The translations under genes were made by a program, and so were the position numbers. From contig NC_088679.1 of assembly GCF_950023065.1 (NCBI RefSeq), positions 9,238,001-9,302,000 on the forward strand: a stretch of 64,000 bases of DNA, written 5' to 3'. Under the pieces are notes generated by a model, which was not told the DNA's origin, searched no databases, and saw only the letters and a list, made by a program, of their open reading frames with translations. The DNA is from Planococcus citri (Eukaryota > Arthropoda > Insecta > Hemiptera > Pseudococcidae). Numbering within the stretch: position 1 is the first letter of the stretch; every line of letters begins with the position of its first letter. Positions 10,280-21,199 of this stretch are shown piece by piece.

Positions 10280-13200
10280 TTACACTTTTGTGGCTGCTTC
10301 AATCCAGTCTGCATAATGTGCAACATTTGTTATGGAATTGTAGTTAACAGACATCACACCACGTACATTTTTATCAGCATCATCTGACAATACAGGTGCT
10401 CCAGCATACGTCTGAACAGTAAAAACAAATAATTTTCAGAAACCCACGCACAAGGTACTAACCTACTGTTCAATCCAAAGTAGGTGCATTAGATGATAAA
10501 ATAGATTACCTACCCTATCATAAAAAGTATTTTCGTATTCTCCATCGTAGCTAATTTTTCCACAAAATGTTGCCGGGCTTGAATTTGAATCAGTTGCGTT
10601 CGCAACCGCAAAACCGCATTCTTTACCTGAAGTTGCTCTCAGTTTAGATTGGATTAATTTTTCACCATCCTGCACATGGTTTTGAAAATAAAAACAGTTG
10701 AAAAAATTGGTATTAAAGTAACGACGAAGAAGGCAACAGTCATCAGTCATCAATTAGAAGCAAGGTTAGGTATTCTTACTCCGTATCCGACTAATCGTAC
10801 GCTGGAATTAGTTGTAAATGCACCTCCATATCCAGAAATATCAACATATTTGTTAATATCGAACGAAGGAGAGACCTGCATTGAGTATAGAAATAATTAT
10901 TTTACGTCGATCATCGATGCAATGGTACATTATTATTGTAAGTACCATATTAGGTACCTTTTTCTACTTACCTTTAGAGTGGCTACATCTCCAGACTGTT
11001 GTTTTGAACTGAACCATTCTGGATTAATGGCGATATCGGTAACTTGTCTTATTTGTGCATTTTTCTCCGATTTAATATCCTTTGTTGAGATAATACCAGC
11101 TACCACTTCCAAGTATTTGAGGCTCGATTTGTACCTTTACAAGTATCACAAATGTAGTAAAATCCATTATTAGGCTAACGTTGTTAATTCCAAATAGGTA
11201 GGTACAAATTAGACGAGAAAATTTTCCAAAAAATGAACCAGTAGGTACACTCAGTGCAAAATGAGTGTTTACCCCCTCGTTGGCATTAAAAAAATTTTAA
11301 CCACAGAGTATTCTATATCCATACAAATATGTGCATAAATTATAAAAAATATATATAATGCAAAATTACTCACTTTTTTACACATCCCGCAGAAGTAAGA
11401 ACATAATTTTTTGACAAAAGTACGCCTTCGCACATGCAAAAGTCTGTAGAAGCCAGCTTTATTACAACCTGTAATGAATACAGCCTGTGTTAAATTCATT
11501 AATTCGATATAGGTACGAGTATGTATAGCTGGAAGTTGCAAAATTATTTGATCGTTTAAAAGGGGAAGAAATAATTATTTACGTGTGAAGGGTATGTCCC
11601 AGGTACAATTTGTTCATCGGTAGTGGATTCCGACTTGCATGCTTCAAAATAAAACAAACAGAATAAAATGAATAGATATTTTAAACTTCACATGAATGAA
11701 CTTACTTAGGTACCTATGCAATGCAGTACTTAGGAAAACCAAGCGTGCAAATTAACTGACATTGGTGAATCATTCAAGATGATAGCCCTATCCTTTAAAA
11801 CATTTTTAACATGTTTAGACAAAAAAAAAAAAAAGGTTCCAAAAGCTCACTAAAGTTTTTTTGAGAAGGTACTTATATATAAAAAAAGTAGGTATAAATT
11901 ATGAAGGTGCAAATTACCTCGTTTTGAATCAAATTGAGTTTTAACTATGGTAATGAGTTACTCTATTTAAGAGAATTTTCCAGTTGCCTATCATTAAATG
12001 GAAACCTAACAGTAAAATGAAGTTCATCATTCAATTTTCAAAAAATTTTGTCATCAAAAACAGCATATTAATTTATCAATTTGACAACTTGAATGAAATT
12101 TTTCAAATACATAATTTGAAAAATTAGTCACAACGATTTGCAAATTTTATAATTTATGACGACTCACCTCGGTGATTTTTCTTTCTTAAATCGAACAATT
12201 TACCTACTACAAACATCGGAAAATTTTGCCAAAAGGTTGAAAAATTGTGCAAACGTTTTGAAAAAAATCAAAAAATTACTGAATTCAAAAAATTCGTTAA
12301 ATGTACTTTTAGAATTGTAGAAGTACCTTGGAAAATTACACGAATTTAAAACTCATAAAAATTTAGGAAAATTTGGTTCGTAGAAAATTATTCTGAAGTA
12401 CATAAAGCGATTACTTAGGTACGTCAATTTTACTGCACGTACTTGGAAAATGATTTGTTCCAAGTTTTAAAAATGTCAAGAGTGGAAAACTTGACTTCTC
12501 ATTTTAAAAAATATGTTATGTTCTACTTTTTGAATTACATTATAATAAGTATTCGAAAACTTTTGCATTCGTTTCAATCGGGCCTATTTATTTATTTTTT
12601 ACCTATTCAAATTTGAAAAAAAACTACTCCTCCACATCGTTTAAAAATTTGTGAAGCAAAAAAGCACTTGTAAAATTTTATTGGATGAGTTGGAAATTTT
12701 AGGACATAGGTACCTATCTTGAGAGTTGGCATTTTTGGCTATTTCGTCTCCTCCCGCCATTTTAGAAACCACTTCAACCCTTCACTGAACTTTGCTGAAA
12801 AGTTTTTTTTTTTAGTTTAAATACGCTAAAACTATCTCAAAGGAGATCATTTCTCCCAGAATGACCAATACTTAGGTATTAGAAAATAATCAACGATATT
12901 TCCAAATCAAGAAAATGAAAAAATTTAAATTTCATCTTGAAAATTGGGTTCATGTAGGATTGTAGGTATTCGCCTATTAAGTAGCTCGTTTTCCATTTTT
13001 TTTTTTTTTTTTTAATTTGAGAGATCTAAGTAAAAAACTATGGCCAAATAAAACGTAATAGGTAGCAAACAAAAGCTCAAAGTTTCAAAAAAGTTGAAAA
13101 TTTCTCAAATGTTTCAATTTTTTTCAATTTTCTTGGTTTAAGATGTTTTTGACGATATCTTTAGTACCTTACCTATACATCCTTATCATCACTTTTGAAC

Positions 13201-13510
13201 CATTAGAAAATCTCAAAGTCATTTTTTCGCTCAAAATATGATAACTTGATTTTGTGATTAGGTAGGTACCTAGGTACCTACTTATCCTCAAGATTACAGG
13301 CCTACCTGACTGAAATCGAACAACAAACATGAAACAGAACGTGAAAGAGGACATCAAAAGATCTTCTGAACCAAAAAAAGAAAGATTTTGTTCGAAACGT
13401 AGGCCTATGAAAAAGTATCAAAATTTTAAACTCTTGCTGGAGAGGAGAATAGACTTGAACGTCATATGTTAAGGTTATGCCCATTGTTCTTTAGCTAAGC
13501 TCCATCAAAT

Positions 13511-13541
<31 letters not shown>

Positions 13542-13631
13542 TAGAAAAACGACCTCTCCCCATGTACCTATATTTTACTTACCTGGTGAAACACATATTA
13601 TTATCGTCAGGATCACAGCGAACAATTTCAT
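10280..13631 (-). CDS. Catalytically dead secreted serine protease homologue, short form (7 exons, 249 aa)
   Basis: Minus-strand exons are 13583-13631, 11583-11641, 11374-11468, 10972-11134, 10780-10875, 10514-10669 and 10280-10411, all GT-AG and in frame. It has a signal peptide (MKLFAVILTIIICVSP). Intron phases match the upstream-strand neighbour at 3885-6631, and three middle exons have identical lengths (95, 163 and 96 bp), so this is a tandem duplicate. The same losses are present: TSAGC replaces TAAHC (His to Gly), TYAGAP replaces GDSGGP (Ser to Ala), and the C191-C220 pair is missing. The mature start IVPG follows Gln, so there is no tryptic activation site. The Asp102 region (SGDVATLK) is kept. 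It ends at the last helix (HYADWIEAATKV) with no mucin tail. The first intron is about 1.9 kb and AT-rich. Function is unknown; a binding or decoy role is inference. Confidence 0.88.
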
Positions 13632-14155
13632 GATTAAAAACTTTATTTGAATATTCACAGTTATACTTTCAAAAATATGGACAATACAGTACCGTACTTT
13701 TTTCAATATTTAAACACCTAACACTGATAATTTTATAGCCAAACTGAACATACAGGTAAACACTCGATGAGCATAGACTCTCATAAAAATTCTAAATTTT
13801 CTACCGATCTTATCTTTTCCAATTATTCGATTCAAGGACCTAAATAAATAACGCGTTGGACGTGATGAACTGTCAAAAATTCTCTTCAATCGTATGCAAC
13901 GTTGTATTTAAAAATATTCTAAATCGGATCAAAATGAAGTACCTATCAAATTGCTTGAATAAGTACCTATACCTACCTACAAATAATTCAATGTGTCATT
14001 TTTTTTTCTTTTATTTTTGTCCAAACGAGTTCGAAATCGTCTTAAGTACCTACATATTATGTATTGATAAGGTATTTACGTAAAAAATTGTAACACAGGT
14101 ACCAACGTATACTTAATGATAAGCTAAACCATACCTCCTTCGTAGAATTAATAAT
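10280..14155 (-). repeat. Tandem gene-duplication block (second copy)
   Basis: This block is homologous to 3885-7110. Coding exons align one for one, and upstream similarity extends about 500 bp beyond the ATG, to a TTCGTAGAATTA string near 14140. Copy 2 is longer mainly because of its 1.9 kb first intron. A third, gene-less copy of the far-upstream flank occurs near 17110-17170. Confidence 0.6.
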
Positions 14156-15424
14156 ATAATAAAACATGTATCAAGAACATTTCCTTTTCAGAAGAATAAT
14201 ATGATTTTTTTGATGGAAGATCATGAATTTTCTGTGCCTCGTCTGCCTATACCTATTCGTGTGTTATCATAGAGAGGAGGAGGAAGGGTGGATTTCTTCA
14301 TAAAACTTCTGTCAGCCAGCATTTTGAGGACAACGTGTTGAAATTGTGTAAAAGGCAGTGATTTTAAACATCAAGGGCTAATATCACTGATTTTTTCCCA
14401 TAATTTAAACTCTGGCATAATCACACTTTCTATGTAGTACATATAATTAGTAGCACACCGAATATTCTACCAATTTTGTTTTTATTTTCTTCTAAATACT
14501 GTATAATTGGTAGAGTTCAAATTGACTTTTAATTACAAGTTTTCCAGAGTAGTAATCCTGATTTTCATTTTCAAAATCATCTTTTGAATATGTAGGTAAA
14601 TAAATTAATGCATGTACCTACTACCTAGGTAGGTGGTAGGTATATGGTAGATTGTGATGTGAATATTATTTTTTCTGCGAAAAATTCATCTCATTTTTGA
14701 AATACTCGTGTACTATACTCCTACACATGAACAAATGCATCATTCGACTCTATAAAATGGGTAAAAAAATTTCTGGAAATTTCATTTTCGAATTACTATG
14801 CCACGTTTAAATCCTCACAAGAGACCGGGTGCAGTGGCGTGCTCCTGTAATCCGAGCTAAGGAGGTCTAATCGGATGGCTCGTCGGCAACGATGCATGCC
14901 CAGGTGGTCGGTCGAGTCTGCGGTAGGGATATGTCCTGGCATTGGGGCATTATTGTAACGGACCAAACTTGCTAGTTGTATCAATGTCAATGCAATTCCA
15001 CTCAGTTCGCGAATGAGGATCGGGTGCATTAGGTGTACATATGTACCTAGTGAGCCAACTCTGGTGCTCATCCAAATGCATGCGTGTCGGGTGCATCGTT
15101 GACGGATGTTGTCACTGACGGCCAGTGAGATTCCTGGCTGCGACCTTCTGAGACATCGAGCGGCATGTACGCCGAGAATCGCCGATTATTTTATTTAGAA
15201 CGGAGGAGTATAACTAATCATTTATAATGTGTATTGAAGAATTCTTTCCTGCTATTTTTGTTTAAATTATTTCTTCATCAACGTTTTAGATACATTTTTC
15301 TCTAACTCGTTGTTGAGTAGAGCGTGTTCGACGTTCGTTCACTGTGTGTTCTTTTCGAATAAAAACCATTGTGCTGATGATTTTGATGGGATTAATTTGC
15401 AATATTAATTCCATTGGAAGATGC
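14058..15424 (+). repeat. Segmental duplication, copy A (carries 7SL-like sequence)
   Basis: Similarity to 17090-18212 runs in order through several landmarks: TATTGATAAG at the start, GAAATACTCG and TTTCGAATTACTATGCCAC before the 7SL-like part, and ACTCGTTGTTGA plus CATTGGAAGAT after it. The copies differ by many indels, so the event is not recent. The 1.6 kb palindrome separates them. Confidence 0.65.
14821..15120 (+). pseudogene. 7SL (SRP RNA)-like sequence, copy A
   Basis: GACCGGGTGCAGTGGCGTGC, then TCCTGTAATCC and GAGCTA, match the 5' Alu domain of 7SL RNA (vertebrate form GCCGGGCGCGGTGGCGCG, then CCTGTAGTCCCAGCTA) at most positions. After about 14875 this copy no longer aligns to the 7SL S domain by eye, and I find no GGAAACGGAGCAG SRP54-binding loop. 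I therefore call it a degenerate or chimeric 7SL-derived sequence rather than a working SRP RNA gene. It could also be a SINE with a 7SL head. Confidence 0.55.
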
Positions 15425-15443
15425 GAATATATGTAGGCAATGC

Positions 15444-17036
15444 AGCTAGAGAGATGAACAAAGCGGCGTTGAGTAGGGAAAAATAAGGGCTTTCAAAAGC
15501 GATCTTGAAAATTTCCGGCCCATGCACAGGGTGTCCACAAATTAAAAAACCGGTTTGGTCAAAAAATTCAAACTGGTTTTTATAGACGCGATGTACCTAT
15601 TCTACAAACTAATGCGTCAAAAAAGTGATATACATTTTTTGAAACAGGTTCATTAATTTGCAACCAGTTAACAAAAAATACCCAAAAATTGTGAATAGAG
15701 ATAAAAGCTTGAAACAAAAGTTGTAGAGCATGAAAAATTGTACAATTCTGTCTATAATCACATTTTGAAGTCGGTTCATTAGTTCGCATTTAGCAACCAG
15801 TTTTAAACAATCGCCTGAAAGTTGGAAATAGAGAAAAAAACCTGAAAAAGTGAACCATTTTCGCTCATCGGATTTTGAAACCAGTTCATAATAATTTGCA
15901 TCCAGTTATCAAAAATTACCTAAAAATTCGAGATCGAGCTTGAAACAAAAGTTGTGGGGCATGAAAAATTACACAATTCTGTGCAATCACAATTTGGAAC
16001 CGGTTTATTGGTTTGCATTTAGCAACCAGTTTTCGACGATCACCTAAAAATTGAAGATGAAAAAAAGCTTGAAACTAAAGTTGTAGAGCGTGGAAAATTG
16101 AACCATGTTTGATGATTGGATTTTGAAAATGGCTAATCAACTTGCAACCAGTTAACTTTTGATGGCTCGCTGCCATGTAATGAACCGGTTTCAAAATCTG
16201 ATCAGCAAAAATGGTTCAATTTTTCACACTCTACAACTTCTGTTTCAAACTTTTTTCACTATCCACAATTTTTAGGTGATTGTCAATAACTGGTTGCTGA
16301 ATGCAAACCAATGAACCGGTTTCAAAATGTGATTGAACAGAACTGTGTAATTTTTCATGCCCCACAACTTTTGGTTCTAATTTTTTTCACTATCTACGAT
16401 TTTGGGTAATTTTTGGTGACTGGCTGCGAATTAATAAACTGGTTTCAAAATCCAATCAGCAAAAATGGTTCAATTTTTCACGCTCTACAACTCTTGGTTC
16501 AAGCTTTTTTTCTATCTTCAATTTTTAGGTGATTGTCGAAAACTGGTTGCTAAATGCAAACCAATAAACCGGTTCCAATGTTTCAATCCAAATTGTGATT
16601 GCACAGAATTGTGTAATTTTCCATGCCTCACAACTTTTTTTTCAAGCTTTTTTTTCTGTCTCCAACTTTTAAGTGATTGTCTAAAACGGGTTGCTAAATG
16701 CGAACTAATGAACCGGTTTCAAAATGTGATTAGACGGAATTGTATAATTTTTCACGCTCTACAACTTTCGTTTCGAGCTTTTTTCTCTATCCAAAATTTT
16801 TGGGCATTTTTTGTTAACTGGTTGCAAATTAATGAACCGGTTTCAAAAAATTCATATCACTTTTTGTCGCCTTAGTTTGTAGAATACATTGCACTAATAA
16901 AAACCAGTTTGAATTTTTTGACCAATCCGATTTTTCAATTTGTGGACACCCTGTGCACGGGCCGGAAATTTTCAAGGTCGCTTTTGAAAGCTCTTATTTT
17001 TTCCTACTCAACGCCGTTTCATTCATCTTTCTAGCT
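15444..17036. mobile_element. 1.6 kb near-perfect palindrome built of ~200 bp subrepeats
   Basis: The outer arms pair over AGCTAGA..GATGAA and CGGCGTTGAGTAGG. Inside them are CAGGGTGTCCACAAATT (15527-15543) and its complement ending at 16953. Between these lie repeated units alternating AACCGGTTTCAAAAT, GGTTCAATTTTTCA, CTACAACTT and GCAACCAGTT, in one direction left of about 16240 and inverted to the right. The reading frames here (such as 136 aa from 16465) are repeat shadows. It resembles a foldback transposon and sits exactly between the two segmental-duplication copies. Confidence 0.75.
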
Positions 17037-17089
17037 CTTTCTTCGTAGAAATAAAAGCCACTGGGCACTACTTTTGTGTCATACTGTTG

Positions 17090-18212
17090 TATTGATAAGA
17101 ACGAGTGTTTTTACGTAGAAAATTGTAACACAGGTAGGCTATACCACACCTACTTCGCAGAATTAATACTTATCAAGAAACTTCTGTCACTGTCAGAAAG
17201 CATTAGGTATGAGAAAAACAGGTTGAAAAGTGCAACAGTAATTTTTTGAATTTTTATTCTTTTGTTCAAATGCATTAGCAATTTTTGATTTTAAAATCAA
17301 GAAACTCCCTTGCAACTTTTCAATGCATTATTTTAAAATCAAAGGATCACTCAGTATCACTGATTTTTCTTTTTCTTTACAAGTTCGATCTAATCAATAG
17401 AACACGTAACCTTATGTAAGTAGGTAAATAAATTGTAGGTAGGTGTAGACTGTAGATGATATTTTTTCTGCAAAAAATTCATCTCATTCTTGAAATACTC
17501 GCGTACTACTCCTCTACATGACCAAATGCATAATTTAACTCAATAAAATTGGTAAAAAAATTTTCTTGAAAATTTCATTTTCGAATTACTATGCCACTTT
17601 TAAATCCTCACGAGAGACCGGGTGCAGTGGCGTGCTCCTGTAATCCAAGCTAAAGGAGGTCTAATCGTTCTGGTCTGCAATGTGTGTATTGCGGTGGGAC
17701 CTGACTGGTGGGGATAAGTTACGGTATCTGGGTAGCTTTAACGGTTCGCCGGCAGCGGCTAAATGATCGGGTATTTCGGAAAACACCCGCAAACTGTGTC
17801 AGTGCATTCCACTCAATTCGCGACTGAGAACTGGTTGCATGTGGCCTTCTGTGGGCAAACCCCGGATCTCATCCAATGCACGTGTGTCGGGTGCAACGTT
17901 TACAATCTATCCCACTCCGAACGTCCTGCCACCTGCAGGAAAACACTGTCACAAGCACCGCAAACCGGCGATTATTTTTATTTACAACGAACTACAATGT
18001 GTACCTCTACGTATACCTACACCTAGGTGTGAATTCTTAGCTGCTACTTTTGTTGAAATTGATTTAATCTTTTCATCAACATTCTACTTATATAGTTGAT
18101 TTTTTCTCGAACTCGTTGTTGATTAGAGCATGTTTGTCACGGTGATCTAAAAGCCATTGTCGTGATGATTTTGATTGGATGAAATTGCAATCTTAATTCT
18201 ATTGGAAGATTT
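17090..18212 (+). repeat. Segmental duplication, copy B (carries 7SL-like sequence)
   Basis: This is the partner of 14058-15424 in direct orientation, with the same order of landmarks. The short frames at 17763-18099 are not supported as genes; they read through the 7SL-like body. Confidence 0.65.
17614..17790 (+). pseudogene. 7SL (SRP RNA)-like sequence, copy B, with part of the S domain
   Basis: The 5' domain again reads GACCGGGTGCAGTGGCGTGC and CTCCTGTAATCC. In this copy the match continues: GTTCTGGTCTGCAATGTGTG parallels 7SL GTTCTGGGCTGTAGTGCGCT, and AAGTTACGGTATC parallels AAGTTCGGCATC. This places it as 7SL-derived through helices 2-5, not merely Alu-like by chance. No clear SRP54-binding loop follows. 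It is probably a pseudogene, although a divergent functional gene cannot be excluded by eye. Confidence 0.6.
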
Positions 18213-18825
18213 ACACAGATAAATACTCGAGAAATCCAACTTTTTCATTAGAAACAATCGTTTTTTGAGAAAAATCGACGATGTTATGAAAAAATGAAGA
18301 GGAGCAGAAGGTATAAAGCATACGATTTTCCATCTCTACGATATCATCAGTTTTTTCTGGGAGCCTTGATTTTAGAGATACTTATAGTCCTCATACATAT
18401 AGGAACCACGTATTTCAAACAGAAGCTGAACACCTCAATATTGATCGATAACTTGAAAAAAGTTTGATTTGGTGAATTTTTAATCACCAAAAATTCAAGT
18501 GCATACGTGCATTTTTCAATTTTTTGCGAATTTTTAAAAATTAGTCAAGGGGTCAGAAATGAGAAGAGTCAAAATTTCGCCAAATTAACCAAGAAAGCTC
18601 TAATTTGGCACGTATTTTATTCGAGCTTTCAAATTGTTTGGGAGCAGTCCCAAATCTTTTGAGTAGTTCTGGAATCCCCAGAAGATTTTTTTGGGAGTTG
18701 AAATTTCTACAAAATTTTACCTACTTATAGTCACTTTGGACAGCTAAAATTTACTTTTCAACCTGATTTCAACAGTTGAGTTGATTAAAGATAGGCCCCA
18801 GCCCAACGACTGGAATTTCTAAAGT
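18213..18825. other. AT-rich non-coding DNA
   Basis: I see no gene or clear repeat structure in this stretch. Confidence 0.45.
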
Positions 18826-19494
18826 GTGATCTGTCACAAGAAAACCAGGTTAGTGTCCAAAACGTAAATTTTACAGGACGGGCATTTGAAGTTTTGAATC
18901 TATGTGTTCGGCGATCTATGATTCGTAGGTCCGTGAAACGTGGACCTATCTTGGACCGCTTTTGACCACAAGGGGTGCCAACATGACCTGACATTTTTTT
19001 TTTCAAAATCAGGGTTACCAAAGGCCAATAATCGAAATTTCCCCAAATCAATTTTTTCGTTTTTTAAAAAATTTTGCGCCAAAAATTTCGCGAGAACTAC
19101 TTAGAATGAATAATTAATATAAAATAAAGTTATTTATTGAGTTTTTCAATTTTTTTAAAAATTTTGTTCAAGGTGAAAAGAGTTGATTTTTCCAGCTTAA
19201 GCCTCATTCAAATTTCAATAAAATGGCACTAATCTTCCAAATGTGGGCCGATTGCCCCAAAAATTTGCAAGTTGACTCCTCAGAACATACTTTTCAAGAA
19301 AATCACAAAAAAAAAAATTTCAAACTTTTTTTGTAGTTGCTCTATTTTTTTAACCTTGAATTTAGGGTCAAAAGAATCGTTCGCGAACGTTTTAACCACC
19401 ACAGGCGGATTCTGCACACTGAGTACTACCAATATCCATAACAAAACCAAATCGATTTTTTGGACACTAACCTGGTTTTCTCGTGACAGATCAC
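18826..19494. mobile_element. Inverted-repeat MITE, family X copy 1
   Basis: The left end GTGATCTGTCACAAGAAAAC is mirrored at the right by GTTTTCTCGTGACAGATCAC, and the pairing continues through CCAGGTTAGTGTCCAAAA. The interior shows GGGCATTTGAAGTTTTGA, then ATTTTTTTTTCAAAATCA, then CGTTCGCGAACG. A second copy in the same orientation begins 277 bp downstream. It is non-coding. Confidence 0.7.
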
Positions 19495-19770
19495 AAGTAT
19501 AGGTAGCTGGAGGCTTCGGAACGGTTTGTAATTAATCACTTTCAAGTTTCAATCGTCTCAGCATGTCGAAATTAATCAATAAACTACATAATACATAATT
19601 TCAACTTTCAAACTTCAATGCAGTGTAAAATTTTGTGAAAATTTCAACTTTGAAAATTTTGCTGCTGGAGGTCTCAGAATTACTTACTCAAAAGGCTTTA
19701 AAATTGCTTTAAATTGATTCAAGAAGGTCGAAAATAAGATACCTATACATAGGTACTGAATTTCAGCTTA

Positions 19771-20390
19771 TGTCACGAGAAAACCAACCTAGTGTCCAAA
19801 ATGTAAATTTTACAGGAAGGGCATTTGAAGTTTTGAGTCTATGTATCAGGCGATCTAAAATTTGTAGGTCCATGAAACTTGCACCACTTTTGGCCCCCAT
19901 GAGCGCCAACATAACCCGATATTTTTTTTCAAAATCATCGCATTCAAGGTTGCCAAGTGCAATAATCGAAATTTCCCAAAATAAATTTTTTTGATTTTTT
20001 TGAATTTTTCACCAAAAATGTTGCAAAAACTACCCTAGTATGAATTATTAATGAAAAATAAGTTATTATTATTAAATTTATCACGTTTTGTAACAAATTT
20101 GTTCAATGTGAAAAGAGTTGATTTTTCCAGCTCAAGCCTTACTCAAATTCCAAAGGCCGATTGTTGCAAAAATCTGTATTTCAACTCCCCAAAACATACC
20201 TTTCGAGAAAATCAAAAAAAAAAAAATTTCAACTTTTACTGTAGTTGCTCTATTTTTTGACCTCAGATTTAGTGTCAAGAGAATCGTTCGCGAACGTTTC
20301 AACCCCCACAGTCGGATTCAGCACCCTAAGTACTACTAATATCCACTATAAAAAAGATATCGATTTTTTGGACACTAAGCTGGTTTGGTT
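19771..20390. mobile_element. Inverted-repeat MITE, family X copy 2
   Basis: It is homologous over its length to 18826-19494 (shared GTCACGAGAAAACCA, GGGCATTTGAAGTTTTGA and CGTTCGCGAACGTTT). Its outermost right terminus has decayed (TGGTTTGGTTAATC instead of TGGTTTTCTCGTGAC), so it is the more degraded copy. The gap between the copies (19495-19770) holds nothing recognisable. Confidence 0.65.
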
Positions 20391-20646
20391 AATCTGTGGA
20401 GCAATTTTCATTCATTTTTACTCATCTATGACCCGAATTTGATTTTTTTTTAAATTACCAAAAATAGGGAAACGCACTCGAACCTCTGAAATTTTGGCTG
20501 ATGATGTATTTTTGCATACTCTTTCGATTTATTTTCATCCAGTTAGATCGGGTTCAAGCATTTTTCTGTCAGCTGAATTCGATATGAACCCTAAGTCTAA
20601 TACTTATTTATGATCTCTCAAATCGATTTGAAGTGGTTACAATACT

Positions 20647-21199
20647 TGAAGAGCTCAATTCCAAAATGTGCTTTGTCCAATTTTTTCAAAAATGCGTTTT
20701 CAGTGAATTCCGTTAGATGGGACTGTTACGCAGTTAGGTAGGACGTCAGATAGCCGAAAATTCGTTTTTAAACGCGCTATCCAGTACATTGAATGCAGAA
20801 TTTTATGTAAAATTCTTTTTATTCAACATCTATTGAACAACCTACCACTCCAAAATGTGCCAAGTCCAACTGGGTGCAGTAGTCTGTTACCTAACAAAAC
20901 ATTGTACCAGTCCAAAACGTGCTAAATACCACATTTCATCGTGATAATTTTGGAAAATAATCTGTATGCAGTGCCAAAACGTGCTTAGTCCCATTTTTGG
21001 CGACTTCGTACACAGATTGAACAAATAGGTGTCATTTTGAAAAAAAAAAATTGCAGGGAAAATATTCGAAATACTTTACACTACACTGTCTGATATTGAA
21101 AATTGACATTAAAACATCTTTGTGTGTTCACGAATTATGTTTTTGATTTGCCAAAAACAAAAATCTGGGACAAAGCACATTTTGGAATTGAGCTCTTCA
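20647..21199. mobile_element. 553 bp element with perfect ~32 bp terminal inverted repeats
   Basis: The left end TGAAGAGCTCAATTCCAAAA, then TGTGCTTTGTCC, is exactly complemented at 21168-21199. Inside are several variants of CCAAAATGTGC and CCAAAACGTGC followed by GTCC, so a subterminal motif is amplified. It has no coding capacity. The perfect ends suggest relatively recent activity. Confidence 0.75.

Noticed and set aside
10676..11173. 165 aa plus-strand open frame
   Set aside because: It runs antisense across two exons and the introns of the second protease homologue, whose minus-strand exons have clean splice sites and S1-fold similarity.
14796..15071. 91 aa minus-strand frame
   Set aside because: It lies across the 7SL-like sequence and matches no protein family I know; the copy B frames differ.
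14821..15120. Functional SRP RNA gene
   Set aside because: No recognisable SRP54-binding loop sequence or complete S domain was seen in this copy, so a pseudogene is the safer call.
16465..16875. 136 aa frame in the palindrome
   Set aside because: It contains repeated peptide versions of the DNA subrepeat (FHALQL, CNWLQINEPVSK-like), so it is a repeat shadow.
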